38,418 nucleotides of DNA from a virus, in IMG/VR virus record IMGVR_UViG_3300050120_000197, positions 1-38,418 of that record; one strand, written 5' to 3'. The notes beneath the pieces were generated by a model that was not told the DNA's origin, ran no database searches, and saw nothing but the letters and a program-made list of their open reading frames with translations. Made by a program: the position numbers and the translations under genes. This document shows positions 8,058 through 15,885 of the stretch, piece after piece. Numbering within the stretch: position 1 is the stretch's first letter; each line of letters begins with the position of its first letter.

Positions 8058-8815
8058 TAGCTTAATCCTTTCATAGCTTTCTGCATTCTTGTCCAATTAG
8101 AGGCTTTTCTTGATTCATCTAAATGCGTAGCTGTTAATGCTTGACCTGTACTTGTTACAGTTGGTGATGAAGCGCTCTGAGGTTTATTAAAATTCGCTTC
8201 TGCTTTTTTCTGATCTTTTTTAGAATCAGCATTAGGAACTAATCGTTTAACGGTTTGATAAACCGATGCCCATTTATCAAAGCCATCTGGTGAATGTTTA
8301 AAAGCTCCGGCAACTTCAGGATAATGATATTCTAAATAATCTAGATTTTCAGTTGAACAAACTTGATTAAAATCTCTATAAGTGGAAGTTAATCTTTCAG
8401 GAAATTCCGCTTGTTCACGTTCTTTACGCTGTTTGGCTGCTTCTATTTCACGCTTTGCTAATGCTGCGTTAACTTTCTTATCAATACGCTGCTCTTCAGT
8501 CTCTTCACCATTGTCATATCCATTCTGAGATTGGGGAGCATTATATTGTTGTTTATTTAATGCTGCTTCTAATGCTGCTTTTAAGGCTGCCGCTTCTTCA
8601 GCACTCTTTCTAGCTTGCTTCTCGATTTCTTCAGCACGTTTACGCTCTATAGCTCTAGCTTCCCGAAACTTATCCCATTCCGTTGCTGTTTTAGGCTTTT
8701 CCTCTTTACTATCCGATTGAGAAATTGCTAAATTTTCTTGATTTTGAACAGGATTAATCTTATCTTCTGTTTTTACTTCAGATATTGTTGTTTGTTGTTG
8801 TTTCTGCTCTTCCAT
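8057..8815 (-). CDS. Scaffold-like protein
   Basis: 252 residues from an ATG preceded by AAGGAAAT. The composition is that of capsid scaffolds: very charged, Gln/Glu/Lys/Ala-rich, with a long coiled coil at about 50-150 (WDKFREARAIERKRAEEIEK, KREIEAAKQRKEREQAEF). A basic, helical C-terminus (ASNWTRMQKAMKGLS) could bind the capsid shell. It sits directly before the capsid gene, the usual place for a scaffold. Assignment is by composition and position; no protease motif was seen. Confidence 0.7.
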   Translation of the reverse strand: MEEQKQQQTTISEVKTEDKINPVQNQENLAISQSDSKEEKPKTATEWDKFREARAIERKRAEEIEKQARKSAEEAAALKAALEAALNKQQYNAPQSQNGYDNGEETEEQRIDKKVNAALAKREIEAAKQRKEREQAEFPERLTSTYRDFNQVCSTENLDYLEYHYPEVAGAFKHSPDGFDKWASVYQTVKRLVPNADSKKDQKKAEANFNKPQSASSPTVTSTGQALTATHLDESRKASNWTRMQKAMKGLS

Positions 8816-8830
8816 TGGTGATTTCCTTAT

Positions 8831-9118
8831 ATGTATACTGATAAAGCCCAAAAGATTCTCGAAAAAGAGATGAATAAAATTAACAAGAATCTCATGAAAA
8901 GTTTAAATAACTATCGAAAAACTGTTACTTTTATGATAGCTGATGCCCCAATAGGGGTACTCTGTTTGCCTAAAGCCATCGAATCAATCCTCATCGGCCA
9001 AGACTGTCTTCGTGTCTACGATCTTCTCGATCGCGATCTTACTAAAATCAAAGGGCTCGGAAGTGTGCGCCTCGAACAACTTACATCCAGCCTTAATCAA
9101 TTCCTCGCGATGAACTAA
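8831..9118 (+). CDS. RNA polymerase alpha C-terminal-domain-like small protein, antisense to late operon
   Basis: A 95-residue plus-strand frame inside the minus-strand head cluster. Residues 44-92 resemble the alpha-CTD fold: LPKAIESILIGQDCLRVYDL followed by the helix-hairpin-helix KIKGLGSVRLEQL. The N-terminal 40 residues are a basic helix. Start is either the ATG at 8831 or the one at 8870, which follows AAAAAGAG. The last 135 nt overlap the 3' end of the 204-residue minus gene. In bacteria, alpha-CTD contacts UP-element DNA and activators, so a role in redirecting host transcription is possible. The antisense position leaves some doubt that it is expressed. Confidence 0.55.
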   Translation: MYTDKAQKILEKEMNKINKNLMKSLNNYRKTVTFMIADAPIGVLCLPKAIESILIGQDCLRVYDLLDRDLTKIKGLGSVRLEQLTSSLNQFLAMN

Positions 9119-9598
9119 CATATATTCTTCTTGAGATAGCATATCTATATCATGTTCATGGCGAATATATTCCCAAAATGTTCCCTTGAAGAATGCAACA
9201 CTCCAGGCTTGCATTGTCTGATATCGTTTATCAACGACGATGCTAGTTCCTGCAAGTTCGGCCATTACCATAGCACTAGGAAGAATCCATAGACGTTTGG
9301 TAAACTGATCTAAAGGCTTATTATAAAGAAATACGGCCTGATTCGGCCTAGGTGCTGGTAGATATGGCCATGCATAATATTTAAACCTCTTAGCATTCTT
9401 AATAAGAGGATCGCTAGCAATTATCCGAATAACACAGAATTCATCCTCATCTATCTTGTCTCTATAGAGGCGTACACATTCTCTTAATTGATGCGTAACA
9501 TCATCAGTCATTGCATGACCAACTTCTAAAGCATCATATTTGGTTGTATCGGCTAAAGCTTTTTGAGACAGTTCTCCGGCTGTTACTCGCTTAGTCAT
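8984..9598 (-). CDS. Hypothetical head-region protein
   Basis: 204 residues from the ATG at 9598, which shares a base with the stop of the upstream gene (TGATG), supporting coupled translation over a TTG one codon earlier. It has mixed alpha/beta composition, with several aromatic motifs (KYYAWPYLPAPRPNQAVFLY, LDQFTKRLWILP) and a charged C-terminus ending ADED. No catalytic signature or membrane segment is visible. It lies between portal and scaffold. Its 3' 135 nt are also coding on the other strand. Confidence 0.6.
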   Translation of the reverse strand: MTKRVTAGELSQKALADTTKYDALEVGHAMTDDVTHQLRECVRLYRDKIDEDEFCVIRIIASDPLIKNAKRFKYYAWPYLPAPRPNQAVFLYNKPLDQFTKRLWILPSAMVMAELAGTSIVVDKRYQTMQAWSVAFFKGTFWEYIRHEHDIDMLSQEEYMLVHREELIKAGCKLFEAHTSEPFDFSKIAIEKIVDTKTVLADED

Positions 9599-9819
9599 CA
9601 ATAATCATACTCGTTTATTTTTTTGTGTGGAACTGGTCTATTTTTTCCTTCCATTGCAAGGAATGCACCAGCTGGATCATTCGGAATACCAGCAGGCATT
9701 GGATTGACGCGCATTTCCCATTGATCATTAGGAATAGCCGGGCCAAATCCTTTTTTAACAACATCAGCATCTTTGCGTTTAACTGAATCAACGCCATGCA
9801 CAGTTTTTTCTTTAACCAT
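9598..9819 (-). CDS. Small charged protein between portal and scaffold
   Basis: 73 residues from the ATG at 9819 (MVKEKTVHGVDS), which has GAAAGGAT upstream; a five-codon longer start is less likely. Basic N-terminal half, then a Pro/Gly/Asn-rich segment (GPAIPNDQWEMRVNPMPAGI). No family recognised. The upstream 17-bp palindrome and terminator separate it from the preceding gene, so it may start a new transcript segment. Confidence 0.5.
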   Translation of the reverse strand: MVKEKTVHGVDSVKRKDADVVKKGFGPAIPNDQWEMRVNPMPAGIPNDPAGAFLAMEGKNRPVPHKKINEYDY

Positions 9820-9834
9820 GATAAATCCTTTCAA

Positions 9835-9851
9835 TGTAAAGCAGCTTTACA
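9835..9851. repeat. 17-bp palindrome TGTAAAGCAGCTTTACA (copy 2)
   Basis: Matches the palindrome at 3933-3949 except for the centre base. It lies 16 nt upstream of the start of the gene at 9598-9819 and directly abuts a terminator-like hairpin, so terminator, palindrome and ribosome site follow one another on the minus strand. Confidence 0.6.
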
Positions 9852-9882
9852 AATGGGATGATTGTCTTAAATCATCCCATTT
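9851..9882 (-). terminator. Perfect 13-bp stem terminator-like hairpin
   Basis: A 13-bp perfect inverted repeat (AAATGGGATGATT with AATCATCCCATTT) and a 6-nt loop, 3 nt after the stop of the gene at 9885-10115. The U-tract after it on the minus strand is short (TTT), so it may attenuate or process rather than fully terminate. Confidence 0.7.
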
Positions 9883-9884
9883 AT

Positions 9885-10115
9885 TTAGTAATCCATTTTA
9901 TTCTTTTTAACATATTTAGCTAATCCATCAACGGATTTCTTATATTCCGCTGCTGTATTCATCTCGCTTGCATAGCGAAGATCAGCCATTTCCGTTTCTT
10001 CTACTTTGTTTTCCCAATGAGCATTGCCCAAAGGAAATTTAAGCCCTTCTTTAGCTTTTTGTGCAGGCTTATCACCTCTGCTATCTACATTATTAACTGC
10101 TTTATTGAGTGCCAT
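9885..10115 (-). CDS. Small charged protein downstream of the portal
   Basis: 76 residues starting MALNKAVNNVDSRGDKPAQK; Lys/Glu/Ala-rich with a predicted helix over the last 40 residues (NTAAEYKKSVDGLAKYVKK). No recognised family. It follows the portal gene by 12 nt and ends at a strong hairpin. By position it could be a minor head or assembly protein. Confidence 0.5.
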   Translation of the reverse strand: MALNKAVNNVDSRGDKPAQKAKEGLKFPLGNAHWENKVEETEMADLRYASEMNTAAEYKKSVDGLAKYVKKNKMDY

Positions 10116-10127
10116 TTTATACCCCTT

Positions 10128-12170
10128 TTAGCCGATTGCGGCCGTTTGTTCTTCTTGTCTAAAACTAGGATGATTGCTTTTCGAACCCTGTGTTAGTTTA
10201 ATAATTTCTGCCATCTCTAGATTTGTTCTAAAATTGGCTAAATCTAAATCTTCTAATTCCACCATTTGTCTAACAATATCTAGATCAGCTGCTGTACGTT
10301 TATGCTCTGCTCCAGCTTCTAGATCGTCGATCCTAGCTTTAGTTTCTTCAACTTTCGCTATATCTAAACGAGCTTTAGCATAAGCGCCCATTATTTTGCT
10401 ATTATCTATTTTCTCTTGTTGAGCTGCTTGCGCTTGTTGAGATTGCTGTTCCGCTTGGTTTGCCTCTTCCATCTCTGCTATGACTTGTTTCTTATTAGTG
10501 ATGAAAGCCGCACGTAGAATTGACTTATCGGCAATATTCATTCCTAGTTCTTTAAAGTGAAGTAATTGCTGAAGCTCTGTTTGGCGTTGTGAAGTGGAGT
10601 AATTACCTTCTTCAACAGAGATGGCATATTTTTGAGCATGTGCCGTAAAGAAACGCGGATCCGCATCATGACCAAGAATGTTGCGAATTTTACCTTTACT
10701 GAAGTTCTTTCTAATCGCTGCGAGACGGATTTTACCATATAATCTTTGGGTATAGTCCAACTTGTCGAAAATAGTTTGCAACGTTGTAAGACCTGCACCC
10801 TGTCTGAGCATAGAAAGAATTCCAGACTTGTCGTCTGTCGCTGCTCCCAAAAGTTCTTCGTTAACACCTGAAATCCTTGTTATATCTTCAGATAAACTTG
10901 CTGATAATTGTAATAAAGATTCTGGAATTGCCGCGGCTTCTATTCTCTGAATCTCATTTGGCAAATGTCCGGCTTTAAGAGGAACTAAAAAGCCTTCTCC
11001 GGTCTGTCTAAATGCCTTAATATCTGTTACTGCATCAACTGGGAATATCCATCCAGAATTAATCTGAGACTGTAATATTTGTAATTCTATTCCCTTACGC
11101 ATATTGTAGAGCCATTGTGGATCTCTAAGATTCCTAATAATACCCATGCAGCGCCATGCATATGATTGAATATCTGGCTCATAATAGCACATGGAAGGCA
11201 CAAATGGATAATCATCGGTATTTAATAAATTTTTTCCATGATAAACAACCTTGCCGCTTAATGTGATAACAAGTTTAACAGTAGGTATCTGAACCTCTTT
11301 TGTGATTAACCATGGTTGTTGCGCTAATGTGCGCTGCATCATATCATCATCATCTGATTCGTCTTGTTCCCATTCGATCGCTTCGCCACTCTTAGGATCT
11401 AAAACAATAGTTCCTTTCCGTGAGGTGCGATAGTAAAATTCATCATAACTAAATAAGTCATTCATAGAGATATTAAGAAGCTCTGCTTGCACTGGGAAGC
11501 GACCATCTTTAATTCCACCGGGTTTCATCTTATCTATTTCTTTTCCATATCCCGGCAATAACTGCTTAGCACCCTGTTTGTTAACCCATCTACGACGCCA
11601 AATCCCATTACAGTCGGAAAGATCCTGCTTGCGGAAATACTGATCTATCAAAAAATTATTATATGATACACAATCAGTAAAAAGATCGCCTGAGATAGGG
11701 TCAAAGGTATAATCAGGATAAAGATGAAGCAATGTCATACCAGTGTCACAAGCGCCTTCAAATGCTTGACTTTGATATTCCTGATAACCGTCTCTATCAT
11801 CACACCATTTCATTGTAGTATTATATTCATCCGCGAGTGAATCATCATTGTCATGTGCAGGAATAGTTATAGTAGATTTTCTGTTCTTCCTCTGATATCC
11901 ACATATCATATTGATATGGCGTCTAACAAGATTTAGAAAGAACTTTTGAGGCATTCCATTAGTATTATTTCCAAGACCATATGAGGCATTATATAAAGAT
12001 TGATCGCCGACTTTGAATCTCTTATCAATAGCTCCTTGCATCCATAGCGAGGAATTTCCTGGATAATTGGCTTGATAGAAGAAATCTTGCATCTGTTTAA
12101 GATCTTTCATTCCTAAATCAGTCGGATCGACATAACCTAAACTATAATTACCATTTTCATATGAACCCAC
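10128..12170 (-). CDS. Portal protein (P22-like)
   Basis: 680 residues. It has the features of P22-type portals: N-terminal segment FFLNLVRRHINMICGYQRKN, the stem/clip region and a long C-terminal helical barrel with Gln/Ala-rich coiled coil (about 570-650). Motifs such as TRISGVNEELLGAATDDKSG and GIELQILQSQINSGW are typical of this portal class. The dodecameric ring would form the DNA entry vertex and dock terminase. Start is GTG at 12170, 10 nt after the GroES-like gene stop, with AGG upstream; no nearby in-frame ATG exists. Position next to terminase and scaffold supports the call. Confidence 0.85.
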   Translation of the reverse strand: MGSYENGNYSLGYVDPTDLGMKDLKQMQDFFYQANYPGNSSLWMQGAIDKRFKVGDQSLYNASYGLGNNTNGMPQKFFLNLVRRHINMICGYQRKNRKSTITIPAHDNDDSLADEYNTTMKWCDDRDGYQEYQSQAFEGACDTGMTLLHLYPDYTFDPISGDLFTDCVSYNNFLIDQYFRKQDLSDCNGIWRRRWVNKQGAKQLLPGYGKEIDKMKPGGIKDGRFPVQAELLNISMNDLFSYDEFYYRTSRKGTIVLDPKSGEAIEWEQDESDDDDMMQRTLAQQPWLITKEVQIPTVKLVITLSGKVVYHGKNLLNTDDYPFVPSMCYYEPDIQSYAWRCMGIIRNLRDPQWLYNMRKGIELQILQSQINSGWIFPVDAVTDIKAFRQTGEGFLVPLKAGHLPNEIQRIEAAAIPESLLQLSASLSEDITRISGVNEELLGAATDDKSGILSMLRQGAGLTTLQTIFDKLDYTQRLYGKIRLAAIRKNFSKGKIRNILGHDADPRFFTAHAQKYAISVEEGNYSTSQRQTELQQLLHFKELGMNIADKSILRAAFITNKKQVIAEMEEANQAEQQSQQAQAAQQEKIDNSKIMGAYAKARLDIAKVEETKARIDDLEAGAEHKRTAADLDIVRQMVELEDLDLANFRTNLEMAEIIKLTQGSKSNHPSFRQEEQTAAIG

Positions 12171-12179
12171 AGAGATGAC

Positions 12180-12428
12180 CTATTTTAAGAATTTAGCTAA
12201 GACTTTTGCTTCCTCGATAATAAGAAGTATTTCATCTTTATATTCAACTTTAGAGTATGTATAAGGATCAATAAATACTAAATTCCCAACAGATAATTTT
12301 GTTACGTCATCTCCAATAGCAACAACTTCATACTGTGTAGGGGCTTTTTCCTCGACAAGAAGGATGGTTGATTTCTTTTCTTCTTTGAAAGGTTTAATAA
12401 GAACGCGAGTACCTAAAGGAATAATCAT
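12180..12428 (-). CDS. GroES-like co-chaperonin
   Basis: 82 residues with the Cpn10 pattern from end to end: IIPLGTRVLIKPFKEEKKS at the N-terminus, a mobile-loop-like TILLVEEKAPTQ with hydrophobic ILL, YEVVAIGDD, then KLSVGNLVFIDPYTY and EILLIIEEAKVLA. The size fits the core of bacterial GroES (about 95 residues), with a shortened middle. Such phage proteins (T4 gp31 is the classic case) replace or modify host GroES so that the GroEL chamber can fold the capsid protein. It lies between large terminase and portal, in the head operon. Host GroEL interaction is inference. Confidence 0.75.
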   Translation of the reverse strand: MIIPLGTRVLIKPFKEEKKSTILLVEEKAPTQYEVVAIGDDVTKLSVGNLVFIDPYTYSKVEYKDEILLIIEEAKVLAKFLK

Positions 12429-12482
12429 AAAAACCTCATTAATATCTAAATAAAATTTTATATCACAAAGCGAATTATTTCT

Positions 12483-13760
12483 TTATAAATATCCTGAATA
12501 ATTTTGATTTATAAAACCATAGCCTTCATCGCCATAGATTTTACGCTTCATTTGCTCAACGGTTAAATATTCATCTGGATTATTAAATTCCCCTTGTGGG
12601 AAGGCTGTAGTACATGCATAACGCAGCGCATCGCATATATGGTCATTCTTCTTAATCGGCTTATCTTCTCCTCGATCAGCCGCCTTAGAATCCCATGCAT
12701 AAGATTGCAAATGTTCTCGCAATATCTGACATGATTTATGGATGACTAGATTCTTTCCTGAGATAAATTTACCTGTGATTTTAATACCCAATAAGACATC
12801 GTTGTTGGCATCCAATACAGGCAAGTCAGCTTGCCGGAGGGCAATTTTGAATGATGCGGCCGCTGGATCAACATAAATCGCAGAAACATTTTTATAACCG
12901 ATGAAGTCTTTGATGTCTGATACAAGCTCTGCATCAGTTTTCGAACGACCTTTTGTGGTAGAATCCCAATAATATTCTTGCTCCACTCGAATTTGCGGCC
13001 ATTTATTTGGAGTAATAGCGCATAAAACGGCCGCTGTTGCGTTAGTCGTCCCATAGTCAACACCTACTATATAATAAGTTGGAGGAGGGAAAGGATTGGC
13101 ATATTCGTTGAAGTGATCATATGTGTCATAAACAGCTCCTTGAGCTAATGCCCATTCACCTAAGATAAAACGCTTATACCACAAGCCAGTGTAAGAAGCT
13201 TTAATACGCCTTTTATATTCTTCATCAAGGATTGGATTATCTTCGAGATTAAAATTCCAATAGACAACATCTAATTCTTTAGCTCTATCAATATAATCTT
13301 TCTTAAGCCAATGAGAGGGGCCATCAGGGTTACAGGTAGCAAATAGTTTAGCACCTGGCACACTCAAACGAGATTCTAGCATCTTCCAAAATAACTCAGG
13401 AATACATGTAGCTTCATCAACATAAGCTTGAGCTAAAGTTGAGCCTTGTATCGTTGATACTGCTCCCACGTCTGGAGCACCTACGAAATACAAGGTCTTA
13501 CCAAATAACTTAGTCTTCATTGTTTTAGGTGATGGCAAAGGAAAGCCGAGTAATTGATACATAGTTTTAAGTATGTTTCTGTCAATACTGCTTCGGTTAA
13601 CGCCAACTATCATAGCCTCATCGCCAGGGCCATATTGCAACTCATGAATGAATCTACGGATGCTAGAGAATGTCTTACCTGAACGAACAGCACCCACCCA
13701 TATGTTAAACGCATGAGTAGATTCTAAAAAGCTCTTATCTTGCTTAGGGCTAGATATCAT
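12483..13760 (-). CDS. terL: Terminase large subunit
   Basis: 425 residues with both terminase domains. ATPase: Walker A GAVRSGKT at about 23-30, Walker B AYVDEAT at about 112-118, coupling motif TCNPDG near 142-147. Nuclease (RNase H-like): VGVDYGTTN near 232-240, IYVDPAA near 295-301, and the last acidic residues at KNDHICDALRYA near 371-382. It cuts concatemers and drives DNA into the head through the portal. The start ATG overlaps the stop of the small-subunit gene (TAATG). Confidence 0.92.
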   Translation of the reverse strand: MISSPKQDKSFLESTHAFNIWVGAVRSGKTFSSIRRFIHELQYGPGDEAMIVGVNRSSIDRNILKTMYQLLGFPLPSPKTMKTKLFGKTLYFVGAPDVGAVSTIQGSTLAQAYVDEATCIPELFWKMLESRLSVPGAKLFATCNPDGPSHWLKKDYIDRAKELDVVYWNFNLEDNPILDEEYKRRIKASYTGLWYKRFILGEWALAQGAVYDTYDHFNEYANPFPPPTYYIVGVDYGTTNATAAVLCAITPNKWPQIRVEQEYYWDSTTKGRSKTDAELVSDIKDFIGYKNVSAIYVDPAAASFKIALRQADLPVLDANNDVLLGIKITGKFISGKNLVIHKSCQILREHLQSYAWDSKAADRGEDKPIKKNDHICDALRYACTTAFPQGEFNNPDEYLTVEQMKRKIYGDEGYGFINQNYSGYL

Positions 13761-14347
13761 TATTTCTTATTTCTCAATTCTTCAATGATTTCTAATGCAT
13801 TCGCAAGCTGGGCTTTGAGAATCATATTCTCATTATCAGAATTGACATTAATAAGATTTGGAGGGACTTGAGACTTAAGGTCGAGCTCATTCTTTACTTC
13901 TAAAGCATGTCTTATCTCTTTAAGCTTACGTTTAAGGTCTTTCTCTTTGCCTTTCTCAATAATAGCTTCTTGTGTATCTATTAACTCATGATCATAAATA
14001 TGTGCCGTTTTGTTATAGACATGAGCAGGTATTCCAGTTTTATCAAGACATGCATATTGCTCACGTCGCATTGCCAATCTATTTTTAGCTATAATAATGG
14101 CGTCGGCAAAAACAGGCGAACGTTTGGCGAACTCTTCTAATCTTTGAGTAGGATAATCTTTGTTAAAAGTAAAACCATAAAGACGTAAAGAATCGGCTTT
14201 TAATGACCATTTTAATAATTCTTTTGCTTCTTCTTCTAGATCATATTTGCGAGGAGCGCCGTTTGTAGTTGAGCCCTTGGCATATTGATTACCAAGAGGA
14301 GGGCGAGGAGGAACGTTTTTCTTTTTTTTCTCTTTTATTTCTGTCAT
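13760..14347 (-). CDS. terS: Terminase small subunit (probable)
   Basis: 195 residues. Basic N-terminus, then PLGNQYAKGSTTNGAPRKYD, the usual opening of phage small terminase or DNA-packaging proteins. Central helical segment (RLEEFAKRSPVFADAIIIAK, RREQYACLDK) and a long C-terminal coiled coil for oligomer assembly. Coupled to the large subunit by TAATG. It would recognise the packaging site and regulate the large subunit. Family call is from N-terminal pattern plus operon position. Confidence 0.75.
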   Translation of the reverse strand: MTEIKEKKKKNVPPRPPLGNQYAKGSTTNGAPRKYDLEEEAKELLKWSLKADSLRLYGFTFNKDYPTQRLEEFAKRSPVFADAIIIAKNRLAMRREQYACLDKTGIPAHVYNKTAHIYDHELIDTQEAIIEKGKEKDLKRKLKEIRHALEVKNELDLKSQVPPNLINVNSDNENMILKAQLANALEIIEELRNKK

Positions 14348-14394
14348 ATGTCTCTCTTTCTAAGAGATAGACATAAATAAAATTATAATTTAAA

Positions 14395-14616
14395 TCAAGT
14401 ATTAGCTTTATATTTCGTGATCATACCGCAAGCGCGACTGCATGTTTTGGTATTATAATATTTGTTAACCATATAGGTTTTATTGCATATGGGGCATCTC
14501 TTTTGGATATCATCAATGCCTGATTTTTGTCGATGCTTAGACTTACAGTTTTGGGAACAAAATTCTTGAAGATATTGTTTTTTGACTGTGAGTTTATTGC
14601 ATTGCTTACAACGCAT
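14395..14616 (-). CDS. Small double zinc-finger protein
   Basis: 73 residues with two treble-clef-like Cys clusters: CKQCNK with CSQNCKS, then CPICNK with CSRACG. Basic throughout, so nucleic-acid binding is likely. It overlaps the end of the upstream gene by 11 nt (ATG at 14616). It could be a packaging or recombination accessory, or derived from an HNH-type nuclease, but no HNH catalytic His-Asn-His is visible. Confidence 0.55.
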   Translation of the reverse strand: MRCKQCNKLTVKKQYLQEFCSQNCKSKHRQKSGIDDIQKRCPICNKTYMVNKYYNTKTCSRACGMITKYKANT

Positions 14617-14887
14617 GATTATTTTTTTCTAATTCCTTTTTAGATCCCCATTTCAAATCAAGAATCAATACGCTTAATGGAAATTCTCTCAAAAGCTCTT
14701 CCTCATAAGTTTGAGGTCTAAAATCAAGTCGAAAGAATTCACAAGATACATTATGAAGCTTGTTTGTTTCTTTCATGCATACCATTAATCGTCCAATCAT
14801 ATTTTGCATGAATGGAATATCATTATACAAACATTCAGCAATGCCTAATTTCTTTCCGAAAGCAAATTGGGGTTCTTTATTTTCCAT
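14606..14887 (-). CDS. Hypothetical small protein
   Basis: 93 residues starting MENKEPQFAFGKKLG. A helical middle part (NMIGRLMVCMKETNKLHNV) and a Leu-rich end (EEELLREFPLSVLILDLKW). No recognised family. Start overlaps the stop of the preceding gene (TAATG), so it belongs to the same small-gene run upstream of terminase. Confidence 0.5.
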   Translation of the reverse strand: MENKEPQFAFGKKLGIAECLYNDIPFMQNMIGRLMVCMKETNKLHNVSCEFFRLDFRPQTYEEELLREFPLSVLILDLKWGSKKELEKNNHAL

Positions 14888-15090
14888 TATTTTTCTTTCT
14901 CGATATAATCATCAAAATCTATCTTTTCAGTAACAAAAGAGACATCCCATCCATGTTGTTTACATAGTTTGAGATGTCGCATGGCTAAAGAAGGGCAACC
15001 AATAAGATTAGCAAGGAAGATAGCATCTTTCGTCACAGGATAAAATCTTTCTTTGCCATATATATTTTTCCGAAAGACTTGGATATCCAT
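14887..15090 (-). CDS. Hypothetical small protein
   Basis: 67 residues (MDIQVFRKNIYGKERFYPVT). The segment LANLIGCPSLAMRHLKLCK could be a short helix-turn-helix. The C-terminus is acidic. No family assigned. It is coupled to the gene downstream by TAATG and follows the 130-residue gene by 10 nt. Confidence 0.5.
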   Translation of the reverse strand: MDIQVFRKNIYGKERFYPVTKDAIFLANLIGCPSLAMRHLKLCKQHGWDVSFVTEKIDFDDYIEKEK

Positions 15091-15100
15091 GCTTACCTTT

Positions 15101-15493
15101 TTATTTGTTATTATTTTTACTATTATACCAAAGTGGGGCTATTTGCATAAGAATAGAAGTATGTGATTTATTTTCATCAAGAATCAAACATATTTTAAGA
15201 GGAGCAAGATTTGGATGTCTATTTGCCCAAACTTTTACTGTTTCATCTTTAGAATGATAAGCATCGTTAAAAAAATCTGATCCGAAAGCCCAAGTGATCA
15301 TTTCGGTATATTCATTTTCAAATTCTTTAGCTATTTTGACTTGTTGGAGGTGTTCTTCACTATTTTTTATATATTCATCTTGAGGAGAGCAATCCTTGCA
15401 ATCAGAAGATTTGTTATGATATTTCTCTTTTAATTCCAAAATTGTAAGCATGGATTTTATTGCTTCCTTTAGATCACTTTCTCTTTCACTCAT
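15101..15493 (-). CDS. Hypothetical acidic protein
   Basis: 130 residues from an ATG with GAGGA 5 nt upstream. Helical, Glu/Lys-rich N-terminal half with CKDC, then a more compact second half (NEYTEMITWAFGSDFFN, LAPLKICLILDENK). No domain recognised. It is near the promoter-proximal end of the minus operon that runs to terminase. Confidence 0.5.
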   Translation of the reverse strand: MSERESDLKEAIKSMLTILELKEKYHNKSSDCKDCSPQDEYIKNSEEHLQQVKIAKEFENEYTEMITWAFGSDFFNDAYHSKDETVKVWANRHPNLAPLKICLILDENKSHTSILMQIAPLWYNSKNNNK

Positions 15494-15570
15494 ATCGTCC
15501 TCTTTTTTTATATTTGAGTATTTAAAACTTTGATTATAATAAAATAATCATTCACGTCTGATATTATTTG

Positions 15571-15747
15571 TTATGTTCGTTTTTGTTGTAGGTTATTTAC
15601 TGTATCGAGTAAGGCTTGTGCCGCGGTGGAAGTTATCTTCATTTTTCGTTGTAGTAATGTTCTGGAGATGATTGGATGCTGTTTCATGATCTCAAGAACT
15701 TGAGCAATTTTCTGTTTTATTGAATTATCTTCTATCTGCTGTGACAT
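15571..15747 (-). CDS. Small winged-helix-like protein (FtsK-gamma type)
   Basis: 58 residues from the ATG at 15747; a TTG ten codons upstream is possible. The segment ISRTLLQRKMKITSTAAQAL resembles the DNA-reading winged helix of FtsK gamma (order: S-x-x-L-Q-R-x-x-x-I, then A-x-x-L-x-D). A second gene with a similar pattern is at 19621-19893. It is the first gene of the minus operon behind the divergent promoter, so a regulatory role is plausible. Confidence 0.5.
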   Translation of the reverse strand: MSQQIEDNSIKQKIAQVLEIMKQHPIISRTLLQRKMKITSTAAQALLDTVNNLQQKRT

Positions 15748-15796
15748 TTTTTTTAAATTTACTTGTGTTTTTATCAATTCTTTAGCAAGTTAAGCC

Positions 15797-15851
15797 TTGC
15801 ATATGATTGTCATGTATGGTTATCATATTACACTTGCAATATAAAGCGCAA
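15797..15851. promoter_or_regulatory. Divergent promoter pair with a shared -10 box
   Basis: Plus direction: TTGCAT (15797-15802), 18 nt, TATCAT (15821-15826), leading to the gene at 15886. Minus direction: TTGCGC (complement of 15846-15851), 18 nt, TATGAT (complement of 15822-15827), leading to the gene at 15747. The two -10 boxes overlap in TATCATA. A CTTGC/GCAAG dyad lies at about 15833-15852. Confidence 0.45.
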
Positions 15852-15885
15852 GGGATTATTATTTTATTTCAACGATGAGAATGAA

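Noticed and set aside
15763-15885. N-terminal extension of the coiled-coil gene
   Set aside because: The extension covers the promoter and -10 box and lacks a ribosome site; the ATG at 15886 fits better.
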